A stretch of 64,000 nt of DNA from the NCBI GenBank assembly GCA_964446945.1, contig CAYUQO010000016.1, positions 1-64,000 on the forward strand. Reading direction: 5' to 3'. The position numbers and the translations under genes were made by a program. The notes under the pieces were generated by a model. The model saw only the letters and a list, made by a program, of their open reading frames with translations, did no database searches and was not told the DNA's origin. This DNA is from CAIYRG01 sp964446945. Lineage in GTDB: Bacteria > Pseudomonadota > Alphaproteobacteria > Micropepsales > Micropepsaceae. Shown here one piece after another: positions 1-9,134 of the stretch (positions within the stretch are counted from its first letter, which is position 1; each line of letters begins with the position of its first letter).

Positions 1-1545
1 TCATTCCCACTCGATCGTGCCGGGCGGTTTTGAGGTGACGTCGTAAACCACCCGGTTGATGCCGCGCACTTCATTGACGATACGCGTTGCGGTGCGGGCG
101 AGAAATTCATGCGCAAACGGATAAGTATCCGCCGTCATGCCATCGGATGACGTGACGGCACGCAGCGCGCAAACAAATTCATATGTGCGGTCGTCACCCA
201 TGACGCCGACGGTCTTCACCGGCAGCAGCACGGCAAAGGCCTGCCAGATTTCGTCATAGAGTCCGGCGCGGCGGATTTCATCGAGGAAGATGACGTCGGC
301 GTTCCGCAGAATCGCGAGTTTTTCGGGTGTCACTTCGCCGGGAATACGGATCGCGAGGCCCGGTCCGGGGAAGGGATGACGCCCGACAAAACTTTGCGGC
401 AATCCGAGTTCGCGTCCCAATGCCCGCACTTCGTCCTTGAACAATTCGCGCAAGGGCTCGACCAGCTTCAAATGCATGCGCTCGGGCAGGCCGCCGACAT
501 TGTGGTGCGATTTGATGACGGCCGAAGGGCCGCCAAGCGCTGACACGCTCTCGATCACATCGGGATAGAGCGTGCCCTGCGCCAGGAATTCCGCTTTGCC
601 GACGCTGTTCGCCTGTTCGGCAAAAACATCGATGAAGGTTGCGCCGATGATCTTCCGCTTGCGCTCGGGATCGGTGACATCCTTCAGGCGCGACAAAAAC
701 ATCTCGCCGGCATTCACGTGAATCAGCGGAATATTGTAGTGGCCGCGGAACAGCGACACGACTTCTTCGGCTTCGCCGGCGCGCATCAATCCGGTGTCGA
801 CAAAAATGCAGGTGAGCTGTTCGCCGATCGCTTCGTGCAGCAATACGGCGGCAACCGCAGAATCCACACCGCCCGACAATCCGCAAATCACGCGGCCATT
901 GCCGACCTGTTCGCGGATGCGCCGGATCGCTTCGCGGCGAAACGTCCGCATATTCCAGTCGGGCGGAATTCCGGCAATCACTTGCGTGAAATTGCGCAGC
1001 AGTTCGGCGCCTCTCGGCGTGTGAACCACTTCCGGATGAAACATCGTGCCGTAGAAGCGCCGCGTCTCATCGGCAATGAGCGCGAAAGGCGCGTTTTCGC
1101 TTTGCGCGAGCACATGAAAGCCTGGCGGCAGAGCCGTGACGCGGTCGCCATGACTCATCCACACGACATCACGCGTGCCCAGCGGCCACAGACCTTCGAG
1201 CAGCGGCGATTGACCCGAGATTTCAACCTCGGCACGGCCAAATTCGCGCTTGTGATGCGGTTCGACCCGGCCGCCCAATTGCGCGACCATCGTTTGCTGG
1301 CCGTAACAGATGCCGAGCACCGGCACGCCGAGTTTGAACACCCGATCCGGTGCGCGGGGCGAGCCGGCATCACCGACGCTGCGAGGGCCGCCCGACAGGA
1401 TCACCGCGGAGGGGCGTGCTTTCGCAATTGCCGCTTCGGCTTTATCGAACGGTACGACTTCGCAATAGACGCCGCTTTCGCGAACGCGCCGCACAATCAG
1501 CTGCGTCACCTGCGAGCCGAAATCAATCACCAGGACTGGCGTCAT
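1..1545 (-). CDS. guaA: GMP synthase (glutamine-hydrolysing)
   Basis: This cytosolic enzyme converts XMP to GMP with ATP and glutamine, the last step of guanylate synthesis. The 514-residue protein has the normal family length. The N-terminal class I amidotransferase shows the nucleophile motif GICYGQQ and the His-Glu pair in MFHPEVVHTP. The ATP pyrophosphatase domain follows with the P-loop GLSGGVDSAVAA, and the C-terminal dimerisation domain ends in the family-typical KPPGTIEWE. The stop codon is the first three bases of the window, so the gene is complete. It lies on the same strand as guaB, about 2 kb downstream of it, separated by two other genes and a palindromic repeat, so independent transcription is possible. 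Confidence 0.98.
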   Translation of the reverse strand: MTPVLVIDFGSQVTQLIVRRVRESGVYCEVVPFDKAEAAIAKARPSAVILSGGPRSVGDAGSPRAPDRVFKLGVPVLGICYGQQTMVAQLGGRVEPHHKREFGRAEVEISGQSPLLEGLWPLGTRDVVWMSHGDRVTALPPGFHVLAQSENAPFALIADETRRFYGTMFHPEVVHTPRGAELLRNFTQVIAGIPPDWNMRTFRREAIRRIREQVGNGRVICGLSGGVDSAVAAVLLHEAIGEQLTCIFVDTGLMRAGEAEEVVSLFRGHYNIPLIHVNAGEMFLSRLKDVTDPERKRKIIGATFIDVFAEQANSVGKAEFLAQGTLYPDVIESVSALGGPSAVIKSHHNVGGLPERMHLKLVEPLRELFKDEVRALGRELGLPQSFVGRHPFPGPGLAIRIPGEVTPEKLAILRNADVIFLDEIRRAGLYDEIWQAFAVLLPVKTVGVMGDDRTYEFVCALRAVTSSDGMTADTYPFAHEFLARTATRIVNEVRGINRVVYDVTSKPPGTIEWE

Positions 1546-1594
1546 GCAGTCAAACTCGTAAAAATTTAAGGCCGGTCATCAGGCTGTTTAAATC

Positions 1595-1730
1595 CCCTCA
1601 CCCGGCGCGCCAAGGCGCACTTGCAAAAAAGCAAGTGCGGGCGCCCTCGACCAGTGCGGCAAAGCCGCACTGTCGAAATCAAAAAGTCTCGCGCGCAACG
1701 CGCGGGGCCTCTCCCTCAAGGGGAGAGGAA
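1595..1730. repeat. Mosaic palindromic intergenic repeat (copy A)
   Basis: The 216-bp gap upstream of guaA is filled by a chain of short perfect hairpins: GCACTTGC/GCAAGTGC (1617-1638), CAGTGCGGC/GCCGCACTG (1652-1672), CGCGCG/CGCGCG (1690-1704) and CCTCTCCC/GGGAGAGG (1708-1728). This resembles the composite REP/BIME-type elements of alphaproteobacteria. The central two hairpins and the spacer between them recur at about 80% identity inside the coding region at 13551-13613. Confidence 0.8.
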
Positions 1731-1761
1731 AGTCGGTTATCCAATCTGATTTTCTGGTGGT

Positions 1762-2211
1762 CTAGCGTGCGGCCGATGTATTCAGAGCTTTTTCGACCTG
1801 CGCCGTTTCCGGGCAGGTGGCGCCACAGGCGCGCAAAAGCACCTCATGCTGGGCCATCGCCCCGGCCCGGTCACCGGCCGCGAGATCGAGCAGGGCCAGG
1901 CCCTGCAGCGCCGGCGCATAGGCAGGCTGAACATCCAGCGCGAGCGAAAAGTACTTCCGGGCCAGTTCCGTCTCGCTTTGCCGCATATAAAGCTCGGCGA
2001 TCTTCAGATATGGGACCGGATCGCCGGGAGAATAAATGATCGCGGATTGATAGAGCTGAACCGCGCCGTCCATGTCACCGGTTTTCGCCGCGTCATCCGC
2101 AGAATGGAGAAGTTGCGGCTCGTTCAGCGACTGGGCGTCCTGCGCGTTGGTCAAAACCGGCGCGCCGACCAGGGCGGTCAATGCGATTAATCCCAATAGT
2201 GAGCGCTGCAT
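1762..2211 (-). CDS. Exported tetratricopeptide-repeat protein
   Basis: A 149-residue protein with a clear Sec signal peptide (MQRSLLGLIALTALVGA, cleavage probably after TNA) followed by TPR-like helix pairs; the stretch from ALYQSAIIYSPGDPVPYLKIA-type residues to YAPALQGLALLDLAAGD matches the repeat consensus W/L-G-Y-A-F-A-P. TPR proteins are protein-protein interaction scaffolds, so the partner here is unknown. It follows the RsmB-type gene by 27 bp on the same strand and may be co-transcribed with it and guaB. No enzymatic motif is visible. Confidence 0.8.
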   Translation of the reverse strand: MQRSLLGLIALTALVGAPVLTNAQDAQSLNEPQLLHSADDAAKTGDMDGAVQLYQSAIIYSPGDPVPYLKIAELYMRQSETELARKYFSLALDVQPAYAPALQGLALLDLAAGDRAGAMAQHEVLLRACGATCPETAQVEKALNTSAAR

Positions 2212-2238
2212 GTCGTTCCTCTCGTCGGGAGGCGTCGC

Positions 2239-3498
2239 TTACCGCTCAACCCGCAGCATCATAGAGGCAAAAAAGCCATCCGTGCCAGTCTTGAATGGAC
2301 TGGCGTGAAAGTCGTGACTGCTATCAGGTGGGATTTTATTCGAAAAAATGCGGTTCCAGACGCTTTCCATGGCGATGTGCTGGAATGCACGATTGCGTGA
2401 AAGGAACGCCGCCACGGCATCTTCATTCTCCGACCGCAGCAGCGAGCAGGTCGCGTAAATGAGCCTTCCACCAGCGCGAACATGAGCTGCGGCGGAATCG
2501 AGAATTTCCGCCTGAATGCGCCGCAGTTTCGTTAGCGTATGCACGGTCAGGCGCCATTTTGCGTCGGGATTCCTGCGCCAGGCGCCCGAACCGCTGCACG
2601 GAGCGTCGATCAGGACGGCATCATAGTCGTCCGCCAAAGACACGGCGTCGGTAAGTTCGCGGATGATTGTTGTCCCGGCGCGCAGAGTGCGCTCAGCGAG
2701 GGGCTTCATCCGTTCGGGTTGCGCATCGAATGCGTCAATCACACCCCGGTTTTGCATACCGGCGGCCAGGGCCAATGTCTTGCCGCCGGCGCCCGCCGCA
2801 ATGTCCAGAATGCGCTGGCCGGGTTTTGCTTCGACCAGATGGGCCAGCATTTGCGATCCCTCGTCCTGGAATTCGAACGCCCCGTTTTTAAACAGCTCCG
2901 TTTTCTGTAGCGCGTTCAAACCGGCACGCGAATCCAGCCGAATCCCGTCGGGTGCGAATGCCGTCGCCTGCGCTTCGAATCCCAGCTCGCCGAGCTCGCT
3001 GCAAAGCTGATCGCGCGTGCATTTCAGCCGGTTCGCCCGCAGATCGATGGGCGCGCGTGACAGCATGGCCTGCAGTTCGGGCAGAACCTCGCTACCCAGG
3101 CTGCGCGTCAATTCCGGTTCAAGCCAGTCGGGAAATTCGCCCAGCACAGAAAGCGGCGGCGATTCTTGCGGCGGCGTGCCGAGCACTTTGATTTCCGTTT
3201 CGTCCAGCGGTGCAGGGGCGTAGCGGGAGCCGTTGAAAAGCTCCGCAACCTGCGCATTTTCGCGCAGCAGGCTTGCGATCACGAGCGCCCGGGGCTGATC
3301 GCTGCCCATGCGCCATGCGTAAGACGCGCGATGCCGGAATATGTCGTAAATCCGCTCAGCAACAGCATTGCGATCGCCGGAGCCGGCGTAGCGCCGTGCG
3401 CGAAACCAGTCGCGCAGGAACCGGTCAACCGGCTGAGCGGTATTTTGCAGCGCCGCAAGTATTTCGATTGCAGCTTGTGCGCGTGCCGCCGGAGTCAC
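2239..3498 (-). CDS. RsmB/NOP-family RNA (cytosine-5-)methyltransferase
   Basis: A 419-residue SAM-dependent RNA m5C methyltransferase. The N-terminal ~140 residues form the helical RNA-recognition region typical of the family. The Rossmann domain shows the SAM loop DIAAGAGGKTLALAA, motif IV DAPCSGSGAWRRNP with the release cysteine, and motif VI TCSLLRSEN with the catalytic cysteine; both cysteines are present, so the enzyme should be active. It lacks a recognisable full NusB domain, so I do not assign it to RsmB (16S C967) itself. The gene starts 11 bp after the guaB stop, which suggests one transcript guaB - methyltransferase - TPR protein. Confidence 0.9.
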   Translation of the reverse strand: MTPAARAQAAIEILAALQNTAQPVDRFLRDWFRARRYAGSGDRNAVAERIYDIFRHRASYAWRMGSDQPRALVIASLLRENAQVAELFNGSRYAPAPLDETEIKVLGTPPQESPPLSVLGEFPDWLEPELTRSLGSEVLPELQAMLSRAPIDLRANRLKCTRDQLCSELGELGFEAQATAFAPDGIRLDSRAGLNALQKTELFKNGAFEFQDEGSQMLAHLVEAKPGQRILDIAAGAGGKTLALAAGMQNRGVIDAFDAQPERMKPLAERTLRAGTTIIRELTDAVSLADDYDAVLIDAPCSGSGAWRRNPDAKWRLTVHTLTKLRRIQAEILDSAAAHVRAGGRLIYATCSLLRSENEDAVAAFLSRNRAFQHIAMESVWNRIFSNKIPPDSSHDFHASPFKTGTDGFFASMMLRVER

Positions 3499-3509
3499 GC
3501 GAATCCCGG

Positions 3510-4979
3510 TCAGGTTGCGCGGGGGTAGTTCGGACTTTCGCGGGTCACCAATACGCCGTGGACGTGGCTCTCACCCATGCCCGCGCTGGTGATGCGGACG
3601 AACTCCGCCTTGCGGTGGAATTCGTCGATGGTTCCGCAGCCGGTATAGCCCATGGCCGCGCGCAATCCGCCGACGATCTGGTGCACGACCGTTCCCGCCG
3701 GACCTTTATATGGCACCTGGCCCTCGACGCCTTCGGGTACCAATTTCAGCGTGTCCTTCACTTCCGCCTGGAAGTAGCGGTCGGCCGAACCGCGCGCCAT
3801 GGCGCCGAGACTGCCCATGCCGCGATAGCCTTTGTAGGAACGGCCCTGGAACAGGAACACTTCGCCGGGGCTTTCGTCGGTCCCTGCAAGCAGCTGGCCG
3901 ATCATCGCGCAGTCCGCGCCCGCGGCAATCGCTTTGGCGAGGTCGCCGGAATATTTGATTCCGCCATCGGCAATCACCGGGATGTTCTGCTTTGCCGCGG
4001 CGCCCGCGGCATCCATGATCGCGGTGAGTTGCGGCACGCCAACGCCGGCAATGATGCGGGTGGTGCAGATTGATCCGGGACCGATCCCGACCTTGATGGC
4101 ATCGGCGCCGGCATCGATCAGCGCCTTTGCGCCATCGGCGGTCGCGATATTCCCGGCAACCACCTGCGCGTAGTTCGACTCATGCTTGATGCGGGAGATC
4201 GTATCCAGAACTCCGCGCGAATGACCATGCGCGGTATCGACGACAATGACGTCGCATTCCGCTTCGAGAAGAGTCAGCGCGCGTTCGATACCGTTGTCGC
4301 CAACGCCGGTGGCCGCGGCAACCCGCAGCCGGCCGCGCTCGTCCTTGCAGGCGTTGGGAAATTTCTGCGCCTTTTCGATGTCCTTCACGGTGATCAGCCC
4401 GACGCAGAGATAGTCCTTGTCCACCACGAGGAGCTTCTCGATCCGGTGCTGGTGGAGGAGTTGCTTGGCTTCCTCCAGCGGCACATTTTCGCGCACCGTC
4501 ACCAGGTGATCTTTGGTCATCAGTTCGCGAACCGGCTGGTGCGGGTCCTTGGCGAATCGGACATCGCGGTTGGTGAGAATTCCCACCAATTTGCCCGGCT
4601 TGCCATTTCCCTCGACCACTGGAATTCCGGAGATGTGGAAGCGCTCCATCAGCGACAGCGCATCCGCCAGTGTTGCACCGGGGCCGATCGTCACCGGGTT
4701 GACCACCATTCCGGATTCGAATTTTTTCACCCGGCGAACGTGATCGGCCTGCTCTCCGGGAGAGAGATTGCGGTGGATCACCCCTATGCCGCCCGCCTGC
4801 GCCATGGCAATCGCGAGGCTCGACTCAGTGACCGTATCCATCGCAGCGGAGATCAGGGGAATGCCGAGTTCGATGGTGCGGGTCAGACGCGTTTTCGTGT
4901 CGACCTGGCCGGGCAGAACCGCAGATGCGGCGGGGACCAGCAAGACATCGTCGAATGTCAGCGCTTCACGAATGGCCAA
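3510..4979 (-). CDS. guaB: IMP dehydrogenase
   Basis: Catalyses NAD-dependent oxidation of IMP to XMP, the rate-limiting step feeding guaA. The 489-residue protein is full length. It shows the N-terminal barrel start ALTFDDVLLVPA, tandem CBS domains inserted at about residues 95-205 (for example HISGIPVVEGNGKPGKLVGILTN-type sequence), the catalytic loop GPGSICTTRIIAGVGVPQ with the active-site cysteine, and the flap region RGMGSLGAMARGSADRY. The CBS domains usually bind adenine nucleotides and tune activity. It is the first gene of the minus-strand purine group and is separated from the next upstream gene by 226 bp that carry a strong hairpin. Confidence 0.98.
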   Translation of the reverse strand: MAIREALTFDDVLLVPAASAVLPGQVDTKTRLTRTIELGIPLISAAMDTVTESSLAIAMAQAGGIGVIHRNLSPGEQADHVRRVKKFESGMVVNPVTIGPGATLADALSLMERFHISGIPVVEGNGKPGKLVGILTNRDVRFAKDPHQPVRELMTKDHLVTVRENVPLEEAKQLLHQHRIEKLLVVDKDYLCVGLITVKDIEKAQKFPNACKDERGRLRVAAATGVGDNGIERALTLLEAECDVIVVDTAHGHSRGVLDTISRIKHESNYAQVVAGNIATADGAKALIDAGADAIKVGIGPGSICTTRIIAGVGVPQLTAIMDAAGAAAKQNIPVIADGGIKYSGDLAKAIAAGADCAMIGQLLAGTDESPGEVFLFQGRSYKGYRGMGSLGAMARGSADRYFQAEVKDTLKLVPEGVEGQVPYKGPAGTVVHQIVGGLRAAMGYTGCGTIDEFHRKAEFVRITSAGMGESHVHGVLVTRESPNYPRAT

Positions 4980-5100
4980 TGGGCAGCCCGGAATAGATTG
5001 GCGGAGGGCCTATCATCGGGAACCCGCTGAAGCAAGACCACGCCTGTGTCGTGGTTCGCCCCGACAGGGATAGAGATCAAGTGCTAGCTGGCTCGGAAAC

Positions 5101-5137
5101 GATTTGGGCGTGATCGCTTCACGATCACGCCCAAATC
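5101..5137. terminator. Perfect 16-bp inverted repeat, probable terminator
   Basis: GATTTGGGCGTGATCG (5101-5116) and its exact reverse complement (5122-5137) flank a 5-base loop. It lies just downstream of the PRC-barrel gene stop and upstream of guaB. There is no U-tract, so it may instead be a dispersed palindrome; its core GCGTGATC/GATCACGC is shared with the hairpin at 14332-14375. Confidence 0.6.
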
Positions 5138-5205
5138 CGGCGAATGAGCGTATCGGCCCGAACGCTCACGCAGCAATCCCGTTGCGCTGGCGGGAAGGCT
5201 GCCAA

Positions 5206-5607
5206 TCAGATGACGGTGTAGGGTTTGTAGTGCTGGTCGATCGAGCCAAGCGCCTGGCGATTCGACCAGTCCCAGCTGTCCTCGTCGCGATACTTGGGCG
5301 CATTCTCGAGCAGGTCGCGGGTGATGTTGACGAGATAGCCGCCGAGATTTTCATCATATTTCAGGGACGCCCAGGGCAGCGGATAGTAGTCATTGCCCAT
5401 TCCGAGGAATCCGCCGAAGGTCAGCACGGCATAGGCCACCTTGCCGCTCAGCTTGTCGATCATGACATTTTCGATCGAGCCGATCTTGTCGCCGTCCGGA
5501 CCGTAAACCGCAGTTCCTTCCACTTTGTCGCTGGCGATCAGCGAATAGGTTTCGTCGCGTGGGATATCGCCGCCGCCGCGCGTGGCATCGGTATAGGTTG
5601 TTGCCAT
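5206..5607 (-). CDS. PRC-barrel domain protein
   Basis: A 133-residue cytosolic protein carrying a PRC-barrel: SDKVEGTAVYGPDGDKIGSI followed by MIDKLSGKVAYAVLTFGGFL and the DYYPLPW motif typical of stand-alone bacterial PRC-barrel proteins. Stand-alone members are often stress-associated, but the molecular role is not established. I start at MATTYTDATRGG because AAGGAGAG lies 8 bases upstream; a longer in-frame reading would add 34 residues that do not look like the family. It is monocistronic, with hairpin sequence after its stop. Confidence 0.85.
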   Translation of the reverse strand: MATTYTDATRGGGDIPRDETYSLIASDKVEGTAVYGPDGDKIGSIENVMIDKLSGKVAYAVLTFGGFLGMGNDYYPLPWASLKYDENLGGYLVNITRDLLENAPKYRDEDSWDWSNRQALGSIDQHYKPYTVI

Positions 5608-5705
5608 GATCCTGCTCTCCTTGATGATGAAACCGGAGCGCGACAAACGAACTCCGGTCTCGCCATTGAACGAACGCGGGATAAGGTTGTTCCTGAGCAA
5701 TAAGC

Positions 5706-6398
5706 TCAAATCGAATTTGATTCGGTCCGGTCGGCCCGGAAGCCCAAAGCGACAAGATAAAGCTCGACGGATTCGGCCCGCGACGAAGCCGGCTTGACGT
5801 GTCGAACCTGCCGAAACTCCTTCTTGAGCCGCGCGAGAAGTTCCGGCGCAGCGCCGCCCTGGAAGATTTTCCCGACAAACGCGCCGCCGGGTTTCAGCAC
5901 ATGCTCGGCAACTTCGAGTGCGGCTTCAAAAAGGGCGGCGGTGCGCAGCCGGTCGGTCGCGCGATTTCCCGTGGTTGGCGCTGCCATGTCCGTCAGCACA
6001 ACATCCGCCCGGCCGCCGGTGACCGTTTGCAGGATGTCCATCGCGTCGGCGGACGAGAGATCCAGTTTCATCGCTTCGACGCCGGCCAAGGGTTCGATGT
6101 CGAGAATATCCGCGGCGATCACCCGCCCGGCCGCGCCGATGCGGCTGCGCGCGATCTGGCTCCAGCCGCCGGGGGCGGCTCCGAGATCGAGCACCGTGGC
6201 GCCGGATTTCAGGAAGTGAAAGCGGTCGTCCAGTTCGATCAGCTTGAATGCCGCGCGGGAGCGGTAACCACGTGATTTGGCCTGCGCCACATAGGGATCG
6301 TTGAGCTGGCGCTCAAGCCAGCGGGCCGAACCGGCCTTCAGCCCTTTCGCACGCAATTTGACGCGCAATCCGCGTTTTGGCGCAGGTGTTGGGGGCAT
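5706..6398 (-). CDS. rlmE: 23S rRNA (uridine-2552-2'-O)-methyltransferase
   Basis: RlmE (FtsJ/RrmJ) 2'-O-methylates U2552 in the A-loop of 23S rRNA in a late step of 50S assembly. The 230-residue protein shows DPYVAQAKSRGYRSRAAFKL, with the Lys-containing motif of the K-D-K-E tetrad, the SAM loop VLDLGAAPGGWSQ, DVVLTDMAAPTTG with the catalytic Asp, and GGAFVGKIFQGG with the second Lys. A basic N-terminal extension of about 30 residues is usual in alphaproteobacteria. It starts 8 bp after the Ppx/GppA stop, so the two genes are almost certainly co-transcribed, the usual alphaproteobacterial arrangement. Confidence 0.95.
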   Translation of the reverse strand: MPPTPAPKRGLRVKLRAKGLKAGSARWLERQLNDPYVAQAKSRGYRSRAAFKLIELDDRFHFLKSGATVLDLGAAPGGWSQIARSRIGAAGRVIAADILDIEPLAGVEAMKLDLSSADAMDILQTVTGGRADVVLTDMAAPTTGNRATDRLRTAALFEAALEVAEHVLKPGGAFVGKIFQGGAAPELLARLKKEFRQVRHVKPASSRAESVELYLVALGFRADRTESNSI

Positions 6399-6406
6399 GC
6401 GTCAAT

Positions 6407-7510
6407 TCAATCCGCGGAGCCGGCCGGCGCGGGAATTCCCGTTTCGGAATCGCGCAATAGGGCAATCAGCAGCCCCTCGCGCAATCCACGGTCGGCAACC
6501 CGCAATGTGCCGCACGGCCAGTTTTCCATGATGGCATCGAGAATGGCGCAACCCGGCAGGATCAGATCGGCGCGGTCGGTGCCGACGCAGGGGATCGCTG
6601 CGCGCCCGGCGAAATCCCGCGTGGAGATGGTCTGGGTAATGTTTACGATCTCCTCGCGCGTCAGCCACTGGCCATCGATGCGGCTGCGCTCATACCGGCG
6701 CAGTCCGAGCTTTATGCCGGCCAGGGTTGTGAGTGTCCCGGATGTACCCAACAAATGATACCGTTCCGGGTGAAACAGGCCGGCTCCCAGTTGCGATTTG
6801 GTGGCGGCAAACAGCTTTGCGAGTTCTTCCCGCATGGCGCCGTAGCTCCGCGCCGCCAGTTCGCGCCCGCCATGGCGTTCCGCCAGCTTGACCACCCCGA
6901 CCGGCACCGAAGTCCAGGCAACGATGTCGTATTTCAGCGGGCTGTCACGGCGCACCAGGATCAGCTCGGTCGATCCGCCGCCGATGTCGAATATCAGCGC
7001 GCCTTCAAAATCACGGCCGATCAGCTGCAGGCAGCCGGCCGCTGCGAGGTGAGCCTCCTCTTCGGGCGAGACGATCGTGAGGCATATGCCCGCTTCCGCT
7101 TCGGCACGCTTCACCAGATCCTGCGCGTTTGCGGCGCGCCTGCACGCTTCTGTGGCAATCGCTTTGACATGGGTCACGCCGCGGCGGCGCAATCGTGCTG
7201 CGCAAATCTTCAGGGCCGCGATTGTCCGGTCGAGAGCAGCGTCGGTGATCTGCCCCGTGCTCTCGAGACTTTCGCCGAGGCGAACATTGGCCGTGTAGGA
7301 ATCGATCACACGCGGAACCAGCGCACCATTTTTCCCGCCGACGGCGCCACGTTTCTCCGGGACCGCGATCAACAACCGGCACGCGTTGGTGCCGACATCG
7401 ATCGCCCCGAGAACCGGTGTGCGCTGGCCTCCTGGCTCGCCCTTTTCAACACCTTTGCGCCGGCGCTGATAGGGATGGCGTTTCTTTGCGACGCGCTGGG
7501 GTGCGAGCAA
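6407..7510 (-). CDS. Ppx/GppA family exopolyphosphatase / pppGpp phosphohydrolase
   Basis: A 367-residue protein of the sugar kinase/Hsp70/actin fold. Diagnostic motifs are GAIDVGTNACRLLIA (phosphate 1), the catalytic-Glu segment VSPEEEAHLAAAGC and LIFDIGGGSTELILV (phosphate 2). It lacks the C-terminal HD extension of E. coli Ppx/GppA, which makes it the short form that hydrolyses polyphosphate and/or pppGpp; the substrate cannot be decided from sequence. A lysine/arginine-rich tail of about 30 residues precedes the fold and may mean that translation starts later. It is upstream of rlmE in the same operon. Confidence 0.9.
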   Translation of the reverse strand: MLAPQRVAKKRHPYQRRRKGVEKGEPGGQRTPVLGAIDVGTNACRLLIAVPEKRGAVGGKNGALVPRVIDSYTANVRLGESLESTGQITDAALDRTIAALKICAARLRRRGVTHVKAIATEACRRAANAQDLVKRAEAEAGICLTIVSPEEEAHLAAAGCLQLIGRDFEGALIFDIGGGSTELILVRRDSPLKYDIVAWTSVPVGVVKLAERHGGRELAARSYGAMREELAKLFAATKSQLGAGLFHPERYHLLGTSGTLTTLAGIKLGLRRYERSRIDGQWLTREEIVNITQTISTRDFAGRAAIPCVGTDRADLILPGCAILDAIMENWPCGTLRVADRGLREGLLIALLRDSETGIPAPAGSAD

Positions 7511-7718
7511 GGATGCCTCCGTTCCACCCTGGAAGCTTGGCCCCTATATTCCGATTGCGCAACCGAATTTGCAGGGTTGCAGTCAGATCAAAAGACGGCG
7601 AAGCGCGCAGTTGCTCTGCTGCTTCTCGCCACGTCCCGCGTTGCGCCCGGCCAAACATTTTGTTCGGCCCGGCGCAGCACAGCCGAGGTTCAGGGTTAAC
7701 AATTCGCGAAGCGCGAAA

Positions 7719-8141
7719 TCAGACCAGCTTTGCGTCGAGGGTGATTTCGGCGTTGAGCAGTTTGGAAATCGGACAGTTCTTTTTCGCCTCACCCGCAAGA
7801 CGGTCAAATGTCGTCTGATCGATATTGGGTATTTGCGCGCGCAGAGTGAGCGCCGAGCGGCTGACGCGGAATCCCTGTCCCTCCGGATCGAGACTGACCG
7901 CAGCTTCGGCCGTCAATTCGGACGATTTGAATCCGGCGCCCTGCAGCTGAAAGGCGAGCGCCATGGCGAAGCAGCCGGCATGGGCCGCGGCGATCAGCTC
8001 CTCGGGATTGGTGCCCTTCTCGTTTTCGAATCTGGTTTTGAAAGAGTACGGCGTGTTCGCCAGCACTCCGGAATCACTGGAGAGATTCCCGTTGCCGGCC
8101 CGGCCGTCGCCGCGCCAGACCGCTTTCGCTTTGCGGATCAT
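7719..8141 (-). CDS. OsmC/Ohr-family peroxiredoxin
   Basis: A 140-residue cytosolic thiol peroxidase of the OsmC branch. The two redox cysteines are present in HAGCFAMALAF and KKNCPISKLL, and the sequence GTNPEELIAAAHAGC is the family signature. These proteins reduce organic hydroperoxides and protect against peroxide stress. Its stop leaves a roughly 200-bp gap before the Ppx/GppA gene. It starts 9 bp downstream of the DUF1194 gene stop, so the two are likely co-transcribed. Confidence 0.93.
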   Translation of the reverse strand: MIRKAKAVWRGDGRAGNGNLSSDSGVLANTPYSFKTRFENEKGTNPEELIAAAHAGCFAMALAFQLQGAGFKSSELTAEAAVSLDPEGQGFRVSRSALTLRAQIPNIDQTTFDRLAGEAKKNCPISKLLNAEITLDAKLV

Positions 8142-8150
8142 CGCGTCCCC

Positions 8151-9047
8151 TTAAAACCGGCCGATGCCAAAGCCGCCATATCCGCCCTGAATGTCGCAAT
8201 GCTGCGAGAACTCGTTCGGAGCCGAGCGCAACACCTGCACATTGGGCGATGGCGGCTGTGGGGCCGCAGCCGTGCGTACCAGCAAGCCTTGCTCAACCGC
8301 CCGCGCCTGCGCCTGTTTGAGCAGCGTCTCATTCTGGGAGATTTCCAGAATCAGCTTGTGCCGCATCGCCGCGGAATAATCCTTGTAGCTTTTGACGACC
8401 ACGACGAAGGCGCCACGTCCGCCGGTGACGCAGCCGGCATAATATTTGTCGAGTTCCGGAAAATAACCGTTGGCCATGTCGTCCATGACCGGCAGGCCGT
8501 TCACCACGACTCCCTGCGCAATCGTCTTGTCATGCGCATCGGTCATCGGATTGCCGTCATTGTTCGGCCCGTCGCCGGTGACATCGATGACGCGCCGCGT
8601 GGCGACGATGTCCTTTTCACTGGATTCGAGCAGGAGCGATCCCAGTTCCAGCGCGCTGCTCACCGATGTCCGCCGCCCCGGCGTGCGCGCGGTATTGCGA
8701 ATGGTGTCGGCAAATGCCTGGGCGCTGGCCTTGTCCTTGATGATCGTCCAGTCGATGACGACCTTGTCGAATTGCGGACTGGAGAAATCCAGCATGGCGA
8801 CTGCGATCCGGCCCAGCGAGCCGCCCCGGATGGCCTTGAGCACCTCGGGATCGGCAAACGCATCGGCCGTGCCTTCGCGTTCCAGCGTGAATTCATCATT
8901 GTCGATGCTGCCCGAAACATCGACGGCAAGCACCAGTTTGAGATCCACCTGTGTGGGCGCGGCGGCAGGCGCCGACGAACACAGGGCGAGCACCGCGGCC
9001 ACTGCGCCGCCGAGCTGTAAACATGCTTTCACCGCGCGGATTTTCAT
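8151..9047 (-). CDS. DUF1194 exported von Willebrand factor A-like protein
   Basis: A 298-residue exported protein. After a signal peptide (AVAAVLALCSSAPAAA) comes the VWA-like fold with the metal-site motif LVLAVDVSGSIDNDEF (DxSxS) and the second strand RRVIDVTGDGPNNDGNP. DUF1194 proteins are common in Rhizobiales and of unknown function. I start at MKIRAVKAC rather than 11 residues upstream because it gives a normal signal peptide. Two further paralogues lie at 12657 and 13449, on the other side of the mgtA locus; this copy is the most divergent (it has ID--N-EFTLEREG where the others have EDRFELQKRG). Confidence 0.9.
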   Translation of the reverse strand: MKIRAVKACLQLGGAVAAVLALCSSAPAAAPTQVDLKLVLAVDVSGSIDNDEFTLEREGTADAFADPEVLKAIRGGSLGRIAVAMLDFSSPQFDKVVIDWTIIKDKASAQAFADTIRNTARTPGRRTSVSSALELGSLLLESSEKDIVATRRVIDVTGDGPNNDGNPMTDAHDKTIAQGVVVNGLPVMDDMANGYFPELDKYYAGCVTGGRGAFVVVVKSYKDYSAAMRHKLILEISQNETLLKQAQARAVEQGLLVRTAAAPQPPSPNVQVLRSAPNEFSQHCDIQGGYGGFGIGRF

Positions 9048-9134
9048 CGCCGAACAGTCCCGTTTTGCCTTCCCCGGCATTCAGGATTTCAAGGCTACCC
9101 CCATTGAACATGGGAGTACAGTGGCGTCACCGCT

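Noticed and set aside
718..1569. Long open frame on the plus strand opposite guaA
   Set aside because: Antisense shadow of guaA in high-GC DNA: composition is Arg/His/Ala-rich and no domain or SD is seen.
7569..9020. 483-codon open frame on the plus strand across the OsmC and DUF1194 genes
   Set aside because: Spans two confidently identified minus-strand genes and has the Arg/Gly-rich composition of an antisense frame.
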